Source: Pseudopyrenochaeta lycopersici
Lineage: Eukaryota > Ascomycota > Dothideomycetes > Pleosporales > Pseudopyrenochaetaceae
Assembly (NCBI GenBank): GCA_003313425.1
Contig: NHZP01000013.1
Coordinates: forward strand, 1,364,001-1,428,000
Direction of reading: 5' to 3'
DNA: 64,000 nt
Of this stretch, positions 45,039 through 55,691 are shown piece by piece. Under the pieces are notes generated by a model. The model was not told where the DNA came from and did not search any database. It worked only from the letters and a program-made list of their open reading frames with translations. The position numbers were made by a program, and so were the translations under genes. How positions within the stretch are numbered: the first letter of the stretch is position 1; each line of letters starts with the position of its first letter.

Positions 45039-45153
45039 CGGGCGGCTCACCCGGCCGTATTCGGGAGATCCGAGACTCCTTCGGAGACGTTCCGAGCCTC
45101 TTCTATGACGGCCGACTGCTCATTGGCTCCAATCTCACATTTCGGAGGATCCG
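45039..45153. promoter_or_regulatory. Three CGG-N5-CCG sites in the divergent oxidoreductase/MFS promoter
   Basis: CGGCTCACCCG at 45043-45053, CGGGAGATCCG at 45062-45072 and CGGAGGATCCG at 45143-45153 all have inverted CGG triplets five bases apart. A related CGG-N7-CCG lies at 45082-45094. They sit 117-227 bp from the oxidoreductase start and 274-384 bp from the transporter start, in a 500-bp divergent promoter. They are the probable binding sites of the neighbouring Zn2Cys6 protein. Confidence 0.65.
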
Positions 45154-45426
45154 GCTTGGCATCTAACAAACATCTTGAGAAACTTCAGCTCTATGGATTC
45201 TTTTCAATGCAGCAACTTCTTGTGTTTTGTGATCCTGCGGGGCATGCAGCATCTAGTCTGAAGCCCCAGATCCATTCTTGTGGGGTTCCCCCATTCTATC
45301 AAAGAGTATAAGTGCAAGGCCGAGTCTCCAAGTTTACAGCTCACCGCTTGTGCTTCGGTCTACCCCACGATTCCTTAGAGTCAATATAATCTCTCTATTC
45401 TCAATTGACCTACCTATTAAGCCAAT

Positions 45427-46961
45427 ATGCTGGAGGAAACTTCCAAGGGGGTTTCAACCAACTTCGAAACATATGATGCAAAGCTCGAGGAGAGTAATCT
45501 TGACGTTGTTGATCCCGCAACCGCTGCCAGACTGGAAGTCGAGAAAAGTTTGCGCCACAAATTCGACCGCCGTGTTCTCCCACTTGGAATTCTTATTTAC
45601 CTCATGGCGCAAATCGACCGTAGCAACATGAGCAATGCGGTCGTCCTGGGTTTGAAGGCCGACACTGATCTCACTGGAAACCGGTTCAATATCGCCTTAT
45701 CACTTTTTTTCGTCACCTACATCGTCTTTGAGATCCCAGCAAACATGCTATGCAAGCGCTTCGGCCCGCGAGTCTGGCTTAGCTTCATCACCTTCGGCTT
45801 CGGAATCGTCACGATGTGCACTGCCTTTGTGACTAGCTACCCGGGTTTGCTTGTCTGTAGGGTCCTACTCGGCTTGCTCGAATCAGGCGTGCAGCCTGGG
45901 CTCATGTTTGCGTACGCGCAATTCTACCGTCGACATGAGCTAGCTTCACGCTGGGGAATCAAAGCTGCAGGTGCTTCATGTGCTGGTGCTTTCGGCGGGC
46001 TTCTTGGTGGTGGGCTGGGTAATGTCCCCAAGGCTGGCATGATCGAACGCTGGCGCTGGATCTTTTTGATTGAGGGCATTATTACAGCAATGCTTGCTGT
46101 AATAGTATACTGGTCCATGCCGCGGGACGTTGCCAGTGCGTGGTTTTTGACAGAAGAAGAGAAAAAGATTGGAACAGAACGCATCGCCGAGGAAAATAAG
46201 ATGGGCACTGGTGAGGAGGACCTAAAACCATGGCGACTAGACGTTATGAAGCGCGCATTGTGGAACCTAAATACGCAGCTTGTCAGTCTCGCATTGACAA
46301 TGTCGTTGCTCTCTCTGACCGCATTATCACTTTTCATGGTTAGTAGCCCGTCTATCTTTGCGCTCCCGCTAACAAATCTTAGCCTTCTCTTCTACGATCC
46401 ATGGGCTACACTGCGACTCAAGCCCAACTCTTGACTGTTCCGCCTTATGTTCTCGCAGCTATTGCCTGCGTAGGAGCATCGTTCCTTTCTGATCGCTTAC
46501 ATACTCGCGGTACCATTATCGTGGCTCTCACTCCGCTGACCATCATCGGCTTCCTGCTCATGGCGCTGCTCACGTCCAACACGGGTCGTTACATTGCGCT
46601 GTTCCTACCCACAGCTGCTGCGTTTACCTGCTCCCCACTCCTGCTAGCATGGGTTGTTGGTAACTCTGCTGGCCCCAGCGTAAGGGCAGTTGTGAGCGCT
46701 TATGCCGTGGGTGAAGCGAATATTGGTGGCCTTATCGCAACGTGGACATATTTGCCTCAAGATGCACCAAGATATATTCGTGGACATTGGGTCAACTTTG
46801 GTGGATCATGCATTTTGCTTGTGTTGGCGATTGTGACGACGCTGTACTTGCGATGGGAGAATACGCTCAGGGCAAGGGGGGGCAGGAATGACAGGTTGAA
46901 CAATACTAGCGAAGCGTTGGGATTGGGTCATAGGCACCCCGAGTATCGTTACACTGCTTGA
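45427..46961 (+). CDS. MFS transporter of the anion:cation symporter (allantoate permease-like) family
   Basis: Two exons, 45427-46338 and 46383-46961, 496 aa, with a 44-nt intron (GTTAGT...CTTAG). Twelve membrane helices are expected and their hydrophobic blocks are visible. Family features: FDRRVLPLGILIYLMAQIDRSNMSNA at helix 1, GPRVWLSFITFGFGIVTM, RVLLGLLESGVQPG (the motif of helix 4 in Dal5-type permeases), and WRWIFLIEGIITAMLAVIVY in helix 6. The second half begins with MGYTATQAQLLTVPPYV and ends with WTYLPQDAPRYIRGHWVN. These proteins take up small organic anions such as allantoate, nicotinate or related vitamins. Divergent transcription with the FAD oxidoreductase suggests import of its substrate. 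The substrate itself cannot be stated. Confidence 0.9.
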
Positions 46962-49305
46962 TGAAGCTGGTATATCTTGCAAAGTACATATGACTTGCTA
47001 TTACATAATGTATTTACAGAATGGGGATCACGTGCACGAGTAACTGAAACTGGCATTTAAATTTCAACAAAATTTCCAGTTTTGTATTTAATTTCTGGTA
47101 TGCACGGCGTTAAGGTTCTATTAGACTTAGCGTATCTGTTATTGGTAATTTAGGACGACCTTGTATAGGCTAGTTTTCTCAATTTTGGTAGGTTTTCGCG
47201 ATCGTGGTTGACTAGTATTCGCAGGTGACTGGTGGAACACGTGTAACGAAGTATGTGTGAATCTGAATCTTGGTGTTGCAGTATTATTGCGCTAGTCCTT
47301 TTCAAGGGTTAGCGTGCACCGCGAAGGACCCGCTCACCTGCGCCAACTGCGCAGAGCGGGGACGACAAGTATTATTCTCTCCCATAGCTGAGTTACCGCA
47401 ATACGGAACCATCCCTTCACTATTATCTGCGGTGTGAAGCAAGTACTATTTCCTGAAATCATACGTTACAACACGTTACGTTTGGTGATTAGTAAACAGC
47501 TGTTCACGACGGCCTTCGGACAATTAATACCTGTCTTCTAGCCGTCGGGACTTCTATACGCGGTCAACCGGCCAATATTTGATCCGCTAGGGAATAATTA
47601 TTGTCCCGCGCTCTATGAAGCAAGTTCAATGTGGGCGCAAGGGAAAATGCGAAGTTAAAAGCAAGCTTGGGTCCAGATTCGAGACCTTGCAGATCACTAA
47701 TCTGCACCTTTGAAAATCATTACCCTATCGGCGCCCCAAAAGTACTCTAGCTGGATTGGAAGCTGTTCAAATGGGAAACTTGATCCGCAGCGAATGAAAA
47801 TAGCTTTCAACAGAAACCACTTCGATCGGATGTACCGATCGGAGTGGCGACATGTCATGATATTTTATGCCAGACCGAAGACTGATAGGGGTTTCTAATT
47901 TTGTAGCAAAGCTCTGAGGCGCAGATAACACCGTTTATATATATTATAAGTTACGTCGACCGTGAAACCACTGCTATAGGAAGGGCGTCTGCTACGTTAC
48001 AAAATAGGGCTCTTTCTGAATCAGGACGGAATCGGAGATGTCAAACTTAAATCAAATTTATTCCAAGATAACACCCCTGATGTCAAGTAATAGTCTCCGC
48101 ACATAGCATGGGTATATACAAACTTGCGAACAGAGAAATAGAATCAGTTTGAAGTTCTGGTTAGGATTTGATTTGACTTGATTTAGATCTATTTGAATAT
48201 TTGGATAGTTCTACCTTCTCTCTTAAGATAAGATGCATTGTGCTGTTACATTGATAACCGCTTGCACTTAGCCTGTTTCGGCTGCGGCCGTATGTTCTGC
48301 AAGCACAGTTGCTAAAACGCTAGGCAGGAGGTGTCGCCACCTAGTAGCCTGGTTTTGGCTAAGTGGGTACGTATATAAAGCCGTACAAATCTGAGCTAAG
48401 TTAAGTTAAGATTAAATGAATCAGTCGCAAAGTCATACTGAGGCTCGCTAACAGGGTTTAGTCAATGCTAGGTAATTGAAATTCTTTAGGTGCTACCTAG
48501 GAGATTGTAATTAGTTTAAACCTTGTATAATTATAACCTCCCTATGCCTGAATTCTTTATTAAAGACCATATACTATGTCACTAAAACAAGGCTAAGTCG
48601 AACTCAAACAAAATTGCTGCTAACCTCCCTTCCTCTAGCAATAGCGACATGTCTTCTAATAATACATAACATATAGATAGTTTTAAGAGCATCTCGTAGG
48701 AAGAATTTTAGCAATGTATTAAACCTCTCTAAAGGTAGAAGAGGCACATAAGCTAGATCTAAAGATAACTAGCTCTGACGTCCAACACAGCTATCTAGCC
48801 ACATCACAGATCTACATTCTAACAATGCTCATTAAGCATATTACCCTGGAATTGACGATACATGCAACGTTATCAAGGGAGGGAGGGAAAGCCATCCTGC
48901 CACGAAGAGATGGTATGACTGCAGTCTTAACGACAGAACTGTCACGCCTTCACTATCAACTGTAGCAGCTCACTGCGTGAAATTCGGTACTACGCTCACC
49001 GCATATCTGAAAATATCATGAGACCGTCTCAAGATATGCAAGAAGCTCTACCGCGACCAACTTCTGCCTCCAAAGCGCTACAAAGATCTACACACCTACA
49101 CGTTCGGGCCTGAGTATGGTGAAGAATCAAAGGACGAGTTCAATATTTTTGCAAGAAGGTGTTAGGCTCTTCGAAGCAGAAGATGACAATTGTGAGAACT
49201 AACTGATTGAACCTAGTGAAACTCACGGAGCTACACATATGAGAACAAAGAGTTGCTAAGCTACACTGGGCAAAGACTGTAGACTGGTATATACATTCAA
49301 ACCTA
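46962..49305. other. Gene-poor region with degenerate sequence
   Basis: About 2.3 kb. The part 48,400-49,300 is A+T-rich and includes stop-interrupted stretches that read like charged, helical protein (for example near 48,990-49,160, plus). It may be an old retroelement relic. No terminal repeats were found. Confidence 0.4.
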
Positions 49306-50160
49306 CTAATCTGCTAAGAAGAGTTCAAGATGCTTTGCGTAAAGCTCCGGCACTTGGAAGAGATGCCCATGTCCCGCATCGGGATAGATAATTAACTGCG
49401 CATTCCGGATGTTTTGTTGTAACACAAAACTATTTGGAGTAGGTGACATGATGTCATCATGGCCGTTTGTAACCAAAGTTGGGGCTTTAATGTCTTTGAG
49501 ACGGTCAAAGTTCGTAGTATCCACAGTAAAGGAGAAAATGGCTGTCAACTGCGATTGTGCTCCTTGACCAACAAGATATCCCCTCCGCTCTTCTCCTCCC
49601 ACCTTTCGTTCATGAATCCTCTCCCACCATTTATTCCCGAGAGTCTGACTAGACTCCGATGGGTGGAAGAAGAGGTATAACATGTCCTCCTTCGTTGGAG
49701 GACTGTCATTGTTCGCACCGGCGCTCTCGAGCACCTCCCGCGGAGGTAGGACTACTCCCTCCCCGATTGCGGACTGTGTACCGGCCAGGATCAGCTTGCG
49801 TACCAGCTCAGGGTAGTCCCAGCTTAGACATTGTGCGACACCACCACCCATGGAGAAACCCATAACATCAGCTACTTTAACATTGATGGCCTCCAGAAAT
49901 TTGGCGGCAATGGAGGCCATAGCCTTGGTCGAGTCAGGAACGGTGCCTTCACTGTGGCCGATACCGAAGCTATCATAGACAATGACCTCCCGGTTCTTAG
50001 CAATGGTGTTGAAGAGGAGGGGGTCGAGGGTATCCATTGAGCCTCTGAGATGGTTGATGTAAAGTAACGGAAAAGTGCTTGCTTTCCCAAAACGCCGGTA
50101 TGCAACCTTCAGGCCATCAACAGCCGTGAAATTGGTCTTTGCCGTCTGTAGTGTCGTCAT
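49306..50160 (-). CDS. Alpha/beta hydrolase
   Basis: Single exon, 284 aa. The nucleophile elbow is GFSMGG with S103. The acid is probably D235 in TNGHDDIM, and the catalytic histidine is H264 or H266 in DAGHGHLFQ. The oxyanion region is INHLRGSMD, and the strand DSFGIGHSEG is also typical. The sequence resembles bacterial-like esterases/hydrolases of the haloperoxidase/epoxide-hydrolase group. There is no signal peptide. It is transcribed divergently from the zinc alcohol dehydrogenase at 50907, with 746 bp between them, so the two may act in one small pathway. The cluster regulator's CGG-N5-CCG site is absent from this promoter. Confidence 0.88.
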   Translation of the reverse strand: MTTLQTAKTNFTAVDGLKVAYRRFGKASTFPLLYINHLRGSMDTLDPLLFNTIAKNREVIVYDSFGIGHSEGTVPDSTKAMASIAAKFLEAINVKVADVMGFSMGGGVAQCLSWDYPELVRKLILAGTQSAIGEGVVLPPREVLESAGANNDSPPTKEDMLYLFFHPSESSQTLGNKWWERIHERKVGGEERRGYLVGQGAQSQLTAIFSFTVDTTNFDRLKDIKAPTLVTNGHDDIMSPTPNSFVLQQNIRNAQLIIYPDAGHGHLFQVPELYAKHLELFLAD

Positions 50161-50906
50161 TGTGATGTTGTTTGAATTGACTTGGTTTCTGGAGATTCGC
50201 GTTCAGAGACTTGTGAAGATTTTGCTCTTTAATGAAGTGACAACTTTGCTTCAGGCGACCCTTTATATACGCGTTAGAATCACCATCTGGTTCTGTGGAA
50301 ACATAGCGGGCAATCGTCATGCAAAGTTTTCGCAAAAACGATGGACGAATTCATATCACCGTTTCCGTCTGCGGCGAAACACAAAAGTCCTTGGAATAGA
50401 ATAGTAATCATCTTGTCGCCGAGTTCTCAACAAATGCCCTCACTACCACCAGTGGAACAAACTCCTTGACCCTAGGCCCGGGCCTGCCCAATTTAATAAG
50501 TTTGCTAGAGGGTTGGATGCTAGTAGGTATTTTGATACTTGTCCTGTTGCGACAGAAGAGGATCGCTGGTGCTGCACTAAGCGTCGATTATCGTGGGCGT
50601 ACCCCACTCAAGCCGCTAACCAAGCTACACCATTCTCGGACCATACCGAGGTCGCAATATCCTCCAACTGTTTTTGTGTCATGAGCTAACATGCCGTCGA
50701 ATCTGTGATCAGTCATTCAACTATGGCACAGGTGAAACAGATTCTGGGCCACGATTTGGCTTTCTGATGCGGCCGATGCTTATAAGCCCGATGAGTGCCG
50801 TCGACAAATGTAAGACGCCTTAACAAGTTCAGCTATCTACTGCACACCAATCTGTTATTCTTCGAGACTCGGCAAAGAAAACCAGGCTGCCTGCTATCTA
50901 CAACAG
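50161..50906. promoter_or_regulatory. Divergent promoter region, hydrolase and alcohol dehydrogenase
   Basis: About 750 bp. I searched by eye for CGG-N5-CCG and found none; the nearest is CGG-N6-CCG near 50,640. No other operator is apparent. Confidence 0.4.
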
Positions 50907-51893
50907 ATGGCGTCCACAATGAAGGCATACCAGTTCACCAATCCCTCCCGAGGACTGGAATTCGGGGACATCCCAATCCCGGTCCCCAAAAATAACCAAG
51001 TCCTTGTCGAGATCAAAGCCACAGGGCTCTGCCACACCGACTGCAACATTATATCTGGGAAAGACAACACTTTCTTCTGGAAACGCCCCATCACTTTGGG
51101 TCACGAAATTGCTGGTCGAATCGTTGCGATCGGCTCCGACGTTACCAAGTTTAAGGTTGACGACCGAGTCGTGTCTATCATCGGTACTAAGCACCCTATC
51201 TCGTTTGAAGATGTAACTACTAGTGCTGGCCTCGGCTATAATGGCGGATTTGCTGAGTACGTAACACTGTTCGAGTCCAAGGCATTTCGTATCCCGGAAG
51301 GAGTCACGTTTGCTCAAGCGGCTGTTACCACCGACGCCATTGCTACGGCATACCATGCTGTCGTTGTGGAAGGACAGATTTCTGCGTCGTCCAAGATCGC
51401 CATCATCGGATTGGGGGGCTTGGGATTGTCAGCTGCCCAGATCGCGTCTCGCTACGGGGCGAAAGTGTATGGAATTGAACATGACAACCGAAAGTACGTG
51501 CCCGCTGTTCAGGCAGGAGTATATGCATGTGCCAAGAGCTTCAAAGGCTTTCCCGGCATCCGTTTTGATGTAATCGTGGATTTTGCTGGTGCGGGCTCCA
51601 CGACAGCGGCAGCTGCCAAGGCTGTCAAGGCCGGTGGCAAAGTTGTCCTTGTTGGTCTTTCGCGAAAGGTGGCTACACTCGATACGCATGAGTTTGTTGC
51701 ACTCGGCGTCACGCTCAAAGGTGCGGCGGGCTCATCAACCGAGGAGGTTCAGAAGTGTCTGCAGATGATTGCTAACAAGGAAATTGATCCACTTCTCGAA
51801 GAGATCCCTTTTGGCAAAATTAGAGAAGGACTGGACAGGCTTTCTCGTGGCGATGTAATCGGGCGTTTATATTCTGATCCAACGAAGGCTTGA
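50907..51893 (+). CDS. Zinc-type alcohol dehydrogenase without structural-zinc cysteines
   Basis: Single exon, 328 aa, medium-chain dehydrogenase/reductase family. Catalytic zinc ligands are C42 (GLCHTD) and H66 with E67 (TLGHEIAG); D143 in TTDAIATAYHA fits the third ligand, as in some secondary alcohol dehydrogenases. The NAD(P) fold has GLGGLG (168-173) and ends with the acidic residue in YGIEHD. In most zinc alcohol dehydrogenases a loop after the GDRV motif has four cysteines for a structural zinc. Here the corresponding loop (about 90-112, IIGTKHPISFEDVTTSAGLG) has none. The substrate is unknown, though its divergent partner is a hydrolase. The start lies in MASTMKAYQF, and M5 is an alternative. 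Confidence 0.9.
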   Translation: MASTMKAYQFTNPSRGLEFGDIPIPVPKNNQVLVEIKATGLCHTDCNIISGKDNTFFWKRPITLGHEIAGRIVAIGSDVTKFKVDDRVVSIIGTKHPISFEDVTTSAGLGYNGGFAEYVTLFESKAFRIPEGVTFAQAAVTTDAIATAYHAVVVEGQISASSKIAIIGLGGLGLSAAQIASRYGAKVYGIEHDNRKYVPAVQAGVYACAKSFKGFPGIRFDVIVDFAGAGSTTAAAAKAVKAGGKVVLVGLSRKVATLDTHEFVALGVTLKGAAGSSTEEVQKCLQMIANKEIDPLLEEIPFGKIREGLDRLSRGDVIGRLYSDPTKA

Positions 51894-52938
51894 AATCAGA
51901 CTTATTACTGTCCGCCATATTACTTAAGGTTAATTGTTAGTTACACTACAAATAACACGGCGTTTTTATTACTGCCTAGAGTAAATTACTACTAATTGTC
52001 AGGACTTAGGTCTAAAACCACTAAGCAATGCAACCAAAATGGTACGGATGATCAGCGATAGCTGATTTCGCGCACAGAGTAGTACACATAGCTATTCAAG
52101 TTGCTGTAGAATAGCCTGTAGCCTTCATAGTAACCCACTTAATGAACCACTCTGCTTGTTCTTCGCATACGTACTCTTCTGCTCTAGCGTAGAGAGTAGC
52201 CCTAACTCTTGACTGCCCTAAATTACTACTCTATCCTAATTCTATTACAGTACTAGGCCAATGGTTTTGGTTGCTAAGCTTGCCCCACCTATCGCCAATA
52301 AGAGAGCTGTATCACAACCACCAGCGTTAGCTTTGAAGATAATTGTTTGTTGCTAAAATACCGTTAAATTGGGCGATTAGCAGGTGTTTTCTAAAGTGTA
52401 TAGACTAAAATCATGACCTATCGCGCGTGGCTAGAGTAGTCTAATACTATAATTCGTGCTATTATGCAAACAGACCTAATTTTGTATGATAAATAGGGGT
52501 CGATTTCAACATTACAGAAAACCCCTGGGACACCTCTTATGCCTGCAGTAGGTTTACTGCGATATTTAGTAGAGAAGTGGGAGTTATGTAATTGTAAGGC
52601 ATGAAGCTAAACTCAGAATTCACCATAATTTATGATCTCTGATAAAACGCTAAACGAATTAGAGCTCTCGCTTTCTGTCAATAAAGCCAGTAGTAGACTT
52701 ACTACGCTTATATCTTGTTACGCAAACAAAGATTAAAGACAATAGATATCCAATATATAACCCTACCGCTGAGTTACTATAGTTTAAAAGACGTTATTAC
52801 ACCCCACCGCCGCTGTAGTTGTAGAATTGGTATCTCCCCATCTCATTTCCTTCTATACAAACACCCGGTCCTCATGCTTAACTACTCCGCTAATCCGCAA
52901 TTATCTTCCTCACCGCCCTTTTCCCCACCCTCCATGTA
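51894..52938. other. Intergenic region, A+T-rich
   Basis: About 1 kb between the alcohol dehydrogenase and the convergent lectin-like gene. Nothing recognised apart from a weak inverted similarity between about 52,010-52,050 and 52,258-52,290. Confidence 0.4.
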
Positions 52939-54019
52939 TCAAACCATAGTCCTCCTACTCCCTAACTCTACCCGCTCCTCCGCCGCTGGTAACTCTGAAG
53001 GCGGCGCTGCGAGTTCGCTCCGATATGCATAGTTCTCCATGTACGGAGCCGTGTTTAGATCCGTGGGTTTCTCATGCAGTTCTCGTAGGACGTGTATCTT
53101 TCGGCGCAGAATGAAGAACGTGGCTGCAAAAAGAAGAGATAGTCCTACAATAGAGCCGATTACGATGCCTGCTATAGCACCGCCAGAGATCGGGGGGTTA
53201 GAGGGTGCGGAGGTAGGTGGGGGAGCGAGGTTTGGGATGGAGGGGTTTATGAAAGGGAAGTTGAGGGAGAAGGGATGAGAGCGGATGATTGGTAGGAAAG
53301 TGTGGCGGAGGTTGAGGGTGATGTGGATGGCTGCATGACCTGGCGCTTGTTAGAGATGTGGTAAGGGAGATATTTGTAGTGTGTTAGGGAAGTAGTGAAA
53401 GAAGGCGGTGGTTTGGTGGGACATTACCTCGAAGCCAACCACTTCGTCGTATAATTCTTGGTTCTTAGGGCCCGGTTGATCGGCGCCGTGAACCTTGATT
53501 GTCACTGACTACTCTCAGTCGCAAACAAGTGTCACAACTATGAAATCTGATAAGAGCAACATACCTCTCATTCCGCGTAATATTCCACACTCCACTACAC
53601 TGCTCCCTCATAACAGGCGCCCACTCCCCCTCCCCAAGTGTTAACTTTGTCCCATTCCCTAGCAGGCCATTCGTAAGCTCGTACCCGCCATCAACCATCT
53701 TCACAGTCCACTGCTGCGACACGCTGCCGCTGCGAGGGAACATAGCCGGCCCACTCCGAATTCCGTCTTTATCGAGACCGAGCTGGAAGTTCGAGCCCCA
53801 TTCCCAGTTTCGGATAAAGTAGCGCCCGCCTTGCGGGAACAACTGCCAGTTCTCTGAAGCCTTTCCCACCGGCGTGATGCGTATTACTGGGTTATCTCTA
53901 CTGTCGCCGGCGGATATGGTGTTTTCAAGGCGGCTTGGTAGTTGAATCGTGTACCATGTTCGTTGGAGAAAGAGAGTATCATAATCGCGACGGTGGTGGA
54001 ACAGTGGCAGGTTGATCAT
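52939..54019 (-). CDS. Single-pass membrane protein with ricin-B-like (beta-trefoil) lectin region
   Basis: Proposed exons on the minus strand: 54019-53565, 53456-53428 and 53339-52939, 294 aa. The middle exon of 29 bp was chosen because it alone keeps the frame into the C-terminal part. The luminal region has repeats of the QW type: WYTIQLPSRLENTIS, ENWQLFPQGGRYFIRNWEWG and SQQWTVKMVDGGYELTNGL, suggesting a lectin-like beta-trefoil. A Pro-rich stretch leads to a clear membrane helix (GGAIAGIVIGSIVGLSLLFAATFFI) with a basic stop-transfer RRK and a cytoplasmic tail ending ELGSRRTMV. In-frame sequence just upstream of 54019 encodes a Leu-rich hydrophobic stretch without an ATG, so the true start and signal peptide may have been missed or lost. 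Confidence 0.6.
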
Positions 54020-54839
54020 GTCAGGCGGGTTAGTTTTGTAAAGTGCCGGAAGGAGCGCAGAGGCGATAAGGTTAGAAATGGGATATTGTGTGAGAAGAAG
54101 TAGGAGGTGGCAGGAGGATCTGATTCATCTGTAATCTGACCATGCTATCGCATGACACGCTTGCATTGCCACCCCGCCCGCCGCCCAAGCTTTACCTGAA
54201 ATCTTCGTGTGGGGGCGTATTAGGCAGGACCTCAAGGTGGTCATTGCGAATACCAGCAAAGTGGTCATCGGCGGTCCAGAGGGGCGGGGTTAAATATCAT
54301 GACCAAGACGATTCAAGCGCCGTATGAATCTCAGGATTTGCTGGATAAGCTCTATCTTGGCACCTGGTTGCGGGAGCGAGGTTATAGCCAGAATAAGCTG
54401 AGAAAACAGGGGGTGTCTGATATTCGTATTCCTATCAATTGCGTTGATGTTGTTCGCGAAGCGCTCGTGTAACAACTTTAATATCCGTAAATTAGCTGGC
54501 AGGATTTAGGGGCGCAGCTTGATATTAACCCAGACAGGGATGTAGAACCTCTATGTAAGCAAACAGGACAGTTTGGCCCCTCAGGTATCCAGATGCTTGA
54601 TACCGTATCTCCTCTATTATGCTTAGAGCGCGACTTAGTCTTTTACTTAAGTAGAAGAGTTAAGGTTGAGTTGATAATAGAGAGAGTGTTTATGTTCCTT
54701 GCTCGAATGCTACCATTTGCATACATCGTTAAGGCCTAAAGATACCGATATTGTGGAATTTATATAGTTATCTTCAAGCCTTACGATACTGTATCGGTTA
54801 CAGCACTGGTGGCAGCCCACGACGCCCCCGGCCAGAGGT
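54020..54839. other. Intergenic region
   Basis: About 820 bp. Contains the upstream part of the lectin-like gene and A+T-rich sequence. No further gene is seen. Confidence 0.4.
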
Positions 54840-55556
54840 TATTCGTAGTTCGTGCAGGAGGTTATAGACAAGTTCATGGTACGAGGCAGCCATAGCTCAA
54901 TGCAGTTAATGTTGGATTTGCGGACGTACGGGTTGAAGATTTATTACATCGCTACATCTGGAGGTCATGCTAAGTGGACTGGACATGGCGAGTTGTTGTA
55001 AGAAGGCCTGTATTTCAACATGACCCAGTTCCGCCGCATCTTACACGGATTGGCGACAGAGAGTTGACGGCTGTCACTACTGGAGTTGTTATTTGGCAAC
55101 AGCAATGCGGCCCCTCTGCACAGCGTTCCGTGAGGGAGTATGCGTGGCAACCCGAGCGACAGCCGGTGTGGATGGAAATTCTCAAAATACCATCAAACTC
55201 GCATGCCCGTAGATGGGGAGCGGTGATTGGTCGAGCGAGTGGGGCAGGCCACCAGAATCAGAGGCAGGTTCATGAAACTAGGAAGCCGTTCTGGCATCGA
55301 TAGGAAGGCGATCGAGCGGTACATGAGCCGCATTATTGAGTTCCAGGAGAAGTTGGCCGGATTGATGCACATAGTAGGCGGACAGCCAGCGAGAGGACCA
55401 GGGATATTAAGGCTCGGGCACAGCAACACCGTCAAAGGAAGGCACCGCAACATAGTCGTTGAGATGGCAGATGACGTTTTGAATGGGAGGTCCATGACCT
55501 GGGTTCACAATTTAAGCGTACCTAGCACCGTCTGCTATAGCAATGACGAGACGTGA
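54840..55556 (+). pseudogene. Relic of a telomere-linked RecQ-helicase-associated protein
   Basis: One frame, interrupted by stops, runs from about 54,868 to 55,556. It reads VIDKFMVRGSHSSMQLML, DLRTYGLKIYYIATSGGH, GLYFNMTQFRRILHGLATES, FGNSNAAPLHSVP, then RKAIERYMSRIIEFQEKL, then LMHIVGGQPARG, and ends near LRLGHSNTVKGRHRNIVVE. I recall the GGQPARG...IRHxNT block from large fungal proteins that lie before or within telomere-linked RecQ helicases (some with DUF3505 zinc fingers). At least four stops (TAA, then TGA several times) break it, mostly where CGA, TGG or TAC/CAA would fit. There is no helicase part here. The assignment is from memory of the motif and needs a search. Confidence 0.5.
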
Positions 55557-55691
55557 GAACACTTGCTTGATCTAATCGAATGATTCTAGGAAAGCCAAGA
55601 CTTTACCGAACTAAGTGCTTGTTTTCTTCAACTCATACGCCTATAGTCTTCGCTCCTTGGATGCAATCAAATTTCATGATACCCGATCTCT

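Noticed and set aside
50161..50906. Extension of the CGG-N5-CCG regulon to the hydrolase/alcohol dehydrogenase pair
   Set aside because: No CGG-N5-CCG in this promoter; the only close match has a six-base spacer. The two units are also separated by 2.3 kb of degenerate DNA.
52010..52290. Possible inverted repeats of a small MITE-like element
   Set aside because: Only about 20 loosely matching bases and no target-site duplication were found.
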